Of a stretch of DNA of 64,000 nt, positions 57,564 through 64,000 are shown piece after piece. Both the position numbers and the translations under genes were made by a program. Source of the stretch: Mesocentrotus franciscanus (lineage: Eukaryota; Echinodermata; Echinoidea; Camarodonta; Strongylocentrotidae); the NCBI GenBank assembly GCA_037976565.1, contig CP137670.1, forward strand, positions 12,982,600 to 13,046,599, written 5' to 3'. Below the pieces are notes generated by a model that saw only the letters and a program-made list of their open reading frames with translations, searched no databases and was not told the origin of the DNA. Each line of letters opens with the position of its first letter. Position 1 is the stretch's first letter.

Positions 57564-58039
57564 TATGTTTTGTCTTTTTGAAGATAAATATTATTCACGT
57601 TGCCCGGGGATTTTAATTCAGGCATGATATGTGAAAAATATGTTAGTTATCAACTATAATTAATAATATTTTTCTGTTCAAAGTGTCATCACTCTTATGA
57701 TCAAATTGACGAACGTTTCATCAGTGCCGATGACTTAAAGATAATAATTAACACGGCCCATTCACTTTCCCCCACTAGTTATTTCTTTTTGTCCTTTTAA
57801 TATTTCATTTTAAAATTTTTTATTCTTTTTTTCCACATTTCTACATTTTCACACTTCTTTCCATATATTTCTCCTTCTCTTCATGTTTATTCTTCATCTT
57901 CTGCCAGTTCCTTTCTTTAACTTCAATTTTTATTTTCATTTTCTTCCTCCTCTTCACCCTCCCTCCTCCTTCTCCTTAATTTTTTTCATCTTCCATCTCC
58001 TTTTTCATTATTCTTCAACACTACAGAATTAAGCCATTG

Positions 58040-58165
58040 TTATCACTTTTAGTTGCTTTTCTCGCCTCTCTACACGGTCGCTCATTAATTTGCCACACAT
58101 ACAATTTTGTACAAAACAATAGGCACCAAGTGAGGAGAGGATTGCCTCGTGCATGGCTCTTCTTT
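58040..58165. repeat. Dispersed repeat shared with 4430-4545
   Basis: gcctctctacacggtcgctc, tttgccacacatac and ataggcaccaagtg match the left-end copy. Confidence 0.6.
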
Positions 58166-58374
58166 CAATATTTTTTCTTCTTTTTTTTTCTTAAGATTTA
58201 TAATTCATTTTTATTATTTTCAAAATTATGTTAACTTTTTAACCCTTTATTTCAATCCTGATAGAGTCAGATAGAGAATATTTTAAGAAAGATAAACAGA
58301 ACACTTGAGTGTCAGGGAGCGCGGAGCATTTTTTAAAGTGCAGGGGCTTAACAACGGCACTGTTATAAATTATT

Positions 58375-58447
58375 GGTGTCGTTGTTTTAGTGGTTGTTGT
58401 TGTTGTCGCTGCTGTTGCTACTGTTGTTGTTATTGTTGTTGATATTG
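58375..58447. repeat. (GTT)n/(GCT)n simple sequence
   Basis: Imperfect gttgttgtt run. Confidence 0.85.
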
Positions 58448-58895
58448 TCCTGTATTTTGTAGTGCCTATTTCAAACAATCAAGAAGCTGTTCCTGTGTTT
58501 TGACCAAACATGTATTTACCTAATGAATCACTTGACCAAAAAAAATGCACTGCTTTACAGGTTGTTGTAATGTGTTCTGCATTGTGCGAGGGGGCGGAGC
58601 GACCGAGCAAGAAGATTTCAAATTATGGAATACTGAAATTGTGCATACTAAAGCATCCTACAGCCAAATTACCGCATGGCAAAAAATGTGGAATGCACTG
58701 AAAAAGGTGCGGGGTTGGGGGGAATACAGCCCCCGCCGCCCCCGGTTCCAAGCCGATGACGGTTTGTCTTTTTTTGTTTCCCCTCTAACCCGCGACCTAT
58801 GTCTCTGGAGCACGCAGAGCAAGCGAAGCGTGATGCTCGCTACCTCCGCCTTCTCTGACTGACTGCTTGCTCTAAGAATATTACATCCGTGATGC

Positions 58896-58909
58896 GTTGC
58901 TATGGCGAC
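58896..58909. promoter_or_regulatory. RFX X-box-like palindrome GTTGCTATGGCGAC
   Basis: It matches the RFX consensus GTTGCCATGGCAAC at 12 of 14 positions and keeps both half-sites. It sits in a CpG-richer patch about 1.9 kb upstream of NHERF. X-boxes control ciliary genes, but no ciliary gene is seen nearby. Confidence 0.4.
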
Positions 58910-58985
58910 GAGATGTAGGAGGGTGGCGAGAGCGATCGATCGATCATTATAATGTGTCAAGTCTGATTCGGGAAGACATCTGTTT

Positions 58986-59014
58986 GTCACGTGATAGAGT
59001 AGGTATCACGTGAC
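58986..59014. promoter_or_regulatory. Paired inverted TCACGTGA sites
   Basis: GTCACGTGA and, 10 bases later, ATCACGTGAC: two E-box/CLEAR-like sites forming an imperfect palindrome, about 2 kb upstream of NHERF and 80 bp from the X-box-like motif. Confidence 0.4.
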
Positions 59015-59195
59015 GGGGTGGAGAGGGATATGGGGATGTATCTAATCTAGCAGTCTGAACGACATCAACGGTGATTTGTCGTCAAATAAAATGGTGACCC
59101 GCCTCCAAACGGAGATAATCCAAGTAAAATTAAATTTCTGACCGGTAAAATCAAAATTTGTGACCTTCTTCTTGTCTTATTTTCACTCCTTTTGT

Positions 59196-59222
59196 TTTAC
59201 CCCCCCCCCCACACACACACCC
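59196..59222. repeat. C-run and (CA)n
   Basis: cccccccccc followed by acacacacac. Confidence 0.9.
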
Positions 59223-59762
59223 CTCTCCCATTTTAAGATAGAAAAGTATAAGAAATCACCGAATCGAGTTGGGAAGTTTTACCCTAAATTAATAATTAAT
59301 GGGCCCATAATATGTTCATAATGAATTTTGTTAAACAAAGCATGAAAGACTGAATTTCTGTTTTTATTATTAAACTTAAGTTAAATTTTTAAAGAAACAA
59401 TTAAAATTTAGCCTTATGACAAAACGTGGTGTAGTGTCTTTGATATTTAAAAAAAAATATATAGGCCTATATAAAATATACTATTATAATGATTTATATC
59501 TATGTATATATATTTTACCATTCATTCATGATTTGCATACAACATTACAAAGAAGAAGACAGTTATCCCAAAAGTGACACTTGCGTTGGGGTGCCCTTCC
59601 CCACCCTTTCTCCCTTGGCTGCGCAACTAAGTGTCTGCATATTTCTGGTAAAAGGAAATGAGCGATTATTGTCGAAAATGGCAGATGGTTTTAAAATTTT
59701 AGATCGAAAGCTTCCTTCACGACATCCCTATATAGCTGCTTTGTGAAGGACAATATTCTGAT

Positions 59763-59764
<2 letters not shown>

Positions 59765-59793
<29 letters not shown>

Positions 59794-60450
59794 TGCTCTC
59801 TCTCTCTCTCCTTCCCCCATTATCCTTCTCTTTTTCTTTCCTTTCTATCTCTCCCTCCATTGATGCATCGTCCTCTCTTTCTCTCATTTTCCCCCTTCTT
59901 CTTTTCCTCCTCCATTCTTCTACTTCTTGTGTTTCTTCTTCGTCTTCTTCTTCTTTTTCTCCATCTTCTTTTTCTGATCCTGCTGCTCCTCCTCCGTCTC
60001 CAATTCTTTTCCTTATTTCCTCTCTCACATTCTTCCTTTCTCACTACCTCTGATGCTTGCCCTCTTTTATTCCCAATTAATTCTTCTCTCTTTCTTTCTA
60101 TCTTTGTCTCCCACCTCCCCTCTCTCTACCCCCTCTTCCATGAGTCATTTATCTTTTCATTGTTCAATTCTTTTTACCTATATTTCCTTCTTTTCTTCTT
60201 CTCCTCCCCACTCTTCTTCTTCTTCTCATTTCTCTTTGTCTACTCCTCCCTCTTTATCTATCTCTCTCTCCCTTTTCTCATTCACATTTTTTTTCTCTCT
60301 CTCTCTCTATCTTATACCTTGTATTCTCAAAGTGCCCCCCCCTCTCTCTCTCTCTCTCTCCCTCTCTCTCTCTCTATCTCTCTTTCTCTCTGTCTGTCTC
60401 TCTCTCTCTCCCCCCCTCTCTCTTTGTCTCTCTCACATTCTCTTTCTCAT
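59765..60450. repeat. Long polypyrimidine region with (CT)n blocks
   Basis: About 690 bp, mostly C/T on the + strand, with perfect (ct)n at 59767-59792 and 60341-60420. Long Ser/Leu or Arg/Glu frames here are artefacts. Confidence 0.95.
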
Positions 60451-60691
60451 CCGCACGTTCATGTTGTTTGACAAAAAAGTAACTAATTTGTCAACTATAG
60501 GCTTACTTTTATAACTAAAGCGGCCAAATACAACTTGAAAATATTGAAAAGGGGTTTGTAAGCCATTGTAACACTTTCTATGAGGAACATCATCTTTTGT
60601 TCGGCGAAGAATGAGCTGCAATTACCCCTAAATCCCACCACTTTTAGGAGATTACACAGCTGATCCCAAATTCACAAAATCTTCATTGAAA

Positions 60692-60965
60692 ATGGAAACC
60701 GCTTTTTTTGTTTGTTATAAGCCTAAGGCGGTCGAAATGTGGTGCTGGCGTAAACTACTAGGTGTGTCTTGGAGGGACAGAGTTTCGAACGAAGAGGTGT
60801 TGCATCGAGCTCAAGAAAAGCGGGTGCTGCTTGAAACGATAAGAAAGAGACAGAAGAAATGGCTTGGACACATCATGCGGCATGATGACGGCTTGATGAT
60901 CAGAGTTCTAGAAGGTCGTCTACATGGAAAGAAGTTGAGGGGAGGACCTCGTAAAGGCTGGTAGT
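60692..60965 (+). mobile_element. LINE reverse-transcriptase C-terminal fragment
   Basis: The frame contains AVEMWCWRKLLGVSWRDRVS, NEEVLHRAQEKRVLLETIRK, then RQKKWLGHIMRHD and GKKLRGGPRKGW. This is the classic C-terminal domain of a non-LTR element (W.R....SW.D..N.EVL, GH..R). Upstream RT is missing. The frame is broken by the element at about 60963-61228, after which ggtcactgaacctgtcataa may be its 3' continuation. Confidence 0.85.
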
Positions 60966-61228
60966 GAGCAAAAAAAAAAAAAATTTGGCACCCGAAAAAA
61001 AAATTTCCCTCCGGGAAGTGTAATTTTTTTCCACCACCACCCCTTGGGCGCCAGGGGTAGTGAGCACAAATTTTTTGGGGCACCCGAAAAAAATTTCCTA
61101 CGGGAAGGGTAATTTTTCCACCGCCACCCCTTGGGCGCCAGGAGGGGCCCAACTTCTTTTTTCAAAAAAGGGTGTTTTTAACTGTTTTTTTCTAGGAGGG
61201 GGCCCCCCCCCCCCTGGATCCGCCACTG
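60963..61228. mobile_element. Truncated GGATCCGCCACTG-ended MITE with internal tandem duplication
   Basis: Ends ccccccctggatccgccactg, the reverse complement of the widespread cagtggcggatccagg terminus. Two approximately 95-bp units (tagtgagca through ccttgggcgccagg) form its left part. It interrupts the LINE fragment. Confidence 0.7.
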
Positions 61229-61339
61229 GGTCACTGAACCTGTCATAAACTGACAGATCACTATTGATGATGATAAGCCTAATCCGCACCAGTAGTGGAA
61301 CTACCACAGCCTGGACTGTTTCCTTGTCAAGCAAAAATA

Positions 61340-62170
61340 ACACACCCTCAACGCTGAACCGGAGACAGTCCTTTGCCTCGCATTCTCTAAGGCCATTAGT
61401 TATTAAAAAAAAACAAGTTTAGCGTCCTGCCTTTTTGAAAAATAGGAAGGAGGAGGCCCGTTTTTTATTTATTTTTTATTTTTTAATTGCCGCTCCGTAC
61501 ATTTTCCACGACTGGCTGAATAGCCAGTCGGGCTATTTTTTAAGATGGCCGCAAGCATTTATGCTTTTTTTCAGAAAAAGACCATTTTAGCAGTATGTTT
61601 TTTTCATTAAGATTTTTTTTTAATTAAAACAAATATATATAAAATTGAACAAAAAAAAATTGAAAAAAGGGCAGGCGGCCCCCAAAAAGGAAGCGGGCGG
61701 GGACGCTAAACATGATCATTTTTGTTAATGGCCTAAACACACGACGGGTTGTTTTGATTGGGAGATCGCGCGATGAGTAGAGACAAATCGCTGTGTGAGG
61801 GATGCTTGTAAGGGAGGAGGGCATAGATGATCAAAGAATTAAAAAAAAACATATAAAAACGGACAGAATCTGGACTAGGGAGAGGGCTATTAGGATATGT
61901 GAGTTGCAATACAGGTGGTACGTTCACTTGGCTAGTTCTCTGTCTTCGCCTACAAACTGGCTCGAGGCGGACCCCGGTTCTAGACCGAGAGATACGTCTT
62001 TCGGATGCTGACGACCTCCAGTTAAAACGTCATGTTGGAGTATTTAGGAGGAAAACGAACCAAGTACCAAGTTAAAGGTCGATCCCCAGAAGTAAATACA
62101 CGCCTGTAAGACTGTAAAGACACTTACACACACATATTTAATCAATACAGTTGGTTGCAAGCAAAATGTG
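61340..62170. other. No gene recognised
   Basis: Contains a short inverted repeat gactggctga/tagccagtc near 61508 and poly(T)/poly(A) runs. A 69-codon + frame (61802-62011) is not recognised and may be transposon-derived. Confidence 0.4.
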
Positions 62171-62175
62171 CATCC

Positions 62176-62323
62176 GGGCCCTGTTTCATAAAACTTGTTA
62201 TCAATAACAAATGCTAAATTTCTGTGACATGTCTGGTCCCAGCCAATCAGATGCCACTATTTCAGTAGCTTATAACAGTTATTGTTACTTGTTATTGATA
62301 ACATGTTTTATGAAACAGGGCCC
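62176..62323. mobile_element. MITE, GGGCCCTGTTTCA family, well preserved
   Basis: Ends gggccctgtttcataaaact and tgttttatgaaacagggccc are inverted. The interior has cagccaatcagatgccac and agtagcttataacagttatt. 148 bp, sister of 9892-10038. Confidence 0.92.
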
Positions 62324-62440
62324 TGATCCGGTTCCTAGCTCTGTTCACTATCACAATGTAGACCCCGAAATACAAACTGAAAACACAAGAACATGAATTT
62401 CTGTTTTTTCTCTTACTTTCTTTTCGTCATATTCCCCCAG

Positions 62441-62441
<1 letters not shown>

Positions 62442-62484
<43 letters not shown>

Positions 62485-62535
62485 AGAGAGAGAGAGAGAG
62501 AGAAAGAGACTTAAGAGAGAGAGAGAGAGAGAGGG

Positions 62536-62576
<41 letters not shown>

Positions 62577-62582
62577 GGAGAG
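62442..62582. repeat. (AT)n followed by (AG)n microsatellite
   Basis: (at) about 19 units, then agagag runs with gaaagag and gggg interruptions to about 62582. Frames across it are artefacts. Confidence 0.97.
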
Positions 62583-64000
62583 ACAAACAGACAAAGAGAC
62601 TGAGAACAAATGTACAATTTAGTAACATCAAGTTAAGAGAATATTGGAAACATCGTACATCGTATAAAAGGAAGAAAGAAAAGAAAGAAAGAAGGAATCG
62701 AAGGAGCACATAAATAGGAAGGGGAGTAAAAAAAGAAGAAAAAAAAAGAAAGAAAGATAGTTATTAATAACGAAAGGAAGAAATAATAAAGAAGGACGAA
62801 AGAGATCAATTCAATCAAATGGAGTGCCCTACTTCCAAATACATTTATAGATGGCGCTATACAGTTATTTGCGAAATACACGTACACTGTCTCGCTGTGC
62901 TGATCTGAGCTGAAAACCTTTCTCGGCACGGTTTCGCTGATATAGCCCCTCTCTCTCTCTCTCTCTCTCTCAATATGCTCCGTTTAGCTCCTCCCCCTCT
63001 TTTTAACACACTCTATGTTCACTTTGTAGTCTCAATATAGAGCTGTCTACGTCAAGTTTAAACAAATAATTTTTTTTCGATATTTGCATTGCATCAGCAA
63101 TTGAGAAAATCTGATCTTTTCTATATGGTGCTATGATATTTAACAACATTTCACTAATACATTTTACCATATCTTCATGAAATAGATACAAAAAGGTAAA
63201 CCTATAATTGTAATAAAGAGCAACGATGTCTTCAAAAGACGATGCATTTATTGGAATAGGGGCCTATGCAAATTATCGATGAAACAATAACTCGTGACTT
63301 TAACATCATAAGTTAATTTATCATTAGATTACTATGTTCATTTATTTCCACACATCATCATCATCAAACCTCATCATCATCATCAACAACAACACAAACA
63401 TCATCTATAAATATAAACGTGAAACGTGACAAATACATGTATATAGAAAAGAGGTCGTCATAATTATGCATGGCTTTAATTATTGACGTCATCGATATAA
63501 TGTACAAAAAATAATGCATTATGGCGCCGATGTTCTTGTCATGAACCGGGGTTACATGTCATAGCCTAGCTAGTGGCCAAGCGGAGGTAAGCTGGGCGTG
63601 CCCCAGCACCCCCTCCCTTCACCTCCCACCCCACCCACCCGGTCCTTGATCTCGCCCTTGTTATATTCAATTCAATTCAACTCAATTCAAATTGTATTGT
63701 TTAAAATCCAACAAATAGGATTATTCTCAATTTCTTTTTTTGTATAACATTGGATAACAAATTTCAAAATCAGAGTGTAACATAGATAATTGAGTGCAAA
63801 GGTAAAGATTACGATAACCAGGAATGAAAAAAAGTTAACGTACTACTGCATATCTCTTCTAAAATATAATACAAGGAATTACTCGTAATACTTTTAACAA
63901 TTTTTTTTCTTCAAATATAAAGGAAAAAGAAAAAGTATATACAACATGCTTTAGTAAAACAGTATATAATATGTGCTTTATGTTTACCAACCCCTCCCCC
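62583..64000. other. No gene recognised; simple repeats
   Basis: GA-rich patch 62660-62800, (ct)n at 62950-62971, (atc)n at 63355-63390. A minus-strand frame at 63191-63003 (starts MYLFHEDMVKCISEMLLN) has balanced composition but no family I recognise. Confidence 0.4.

Noticed and set aside
59743..60514. Frames of 242 and 153 codons rich in Ser/Leu
   Set aside because: Polypyrimidine simple sequence with no domain and strongly biased composition.
60433..60621. 62-codon minus frame with balanced composition
   Set aside because: No domain recognised, no good splice context, next to simple repeats.
63003..63191. 62-codon minus frame preceded by an acceptor-like ttatag
   Set aside because: Plausible composition but no family recognised and no partner exon. 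Left as unassigned.

Overview
This is eukaryotic genomic DNA: split genes with GT-AG introns, tRNA-derived SINEs, LINE 3' ends, many short inverted-repeat transposons and abundant microsatellites. The repeats and the two recognisable proteins suggest a marine deuterostome. The ubiquitous acatgta-type simple repeats and MITE-rich introns make a sea urchin or other echinoderm my best guess, but the sequence alone does not prove it. There is no bacterial operon, CRISPR array or phage.

Two protein-coding genes are well supported, and they point at each other. At the left edge, positions 739-3825 (+) hold the last four coding exons of TGFBRAP1, the VPS3/VPS39-like CORVET tethering subunit. The splice phases close perfectly and the C-terminal zinc-finger-like domain is intact. 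From 56965 down to 17015 (-) lies a complete four-exon gene for a one-PDZ NHERF (NHERF1/SLC9A3R1-like) scaffold. It has exon 1 with GYGF, a 31-kb first intron, exon 2 with the rest of the PDZ domain and an acidic linker, exon 3 with Arg-Glu-Pro-Thr-Pro-Glu-Pro-Val repeats, and exon 4 with the ezrin-binding tail. The last exon carries an apparent single-base frameshift just before that tail. A possible 20-codon first exon of an unknown + strand gene sits antisense inside NHERF intron 1 (56447-56506).

Most of the rest is repeats. Left part (1-17 kb): TGFBRAP1 introns with MITEs, a minisatellite after its stop codon, ACCTT-rich dispersed repeats, and a 1.77-kb foldback element with a 6-bp target duplication (12439-14212). 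Middle (17-57 kb, NHERF introns): at least ten MITE families, SINEs, a three-layer nested insertion (39208-40205), an old approximately 140-bp tandem array split by a later insertion (44940-46440), two perfect 27-bp hairpins, and a (CTT)n tract of about 540 bp attached to a LINE 3' end. Right part (57-64 kb): the presumed NHERF promoter side with a CpG-richer stretch, an RFX X-box-like palindrome and paired CACGTG sites, then CT/GA microsatellites, a LINE fragment and MITEs.

I found no convincing new biological system. The items most worth checking are the NHERF frameshift, the one-PDZ NHERF architecture, the nested and foldback transposons, and the paired 27-bp hairpins. Repeat boundaries are read by eye and may be off by several bases unless a target duplication is stated.
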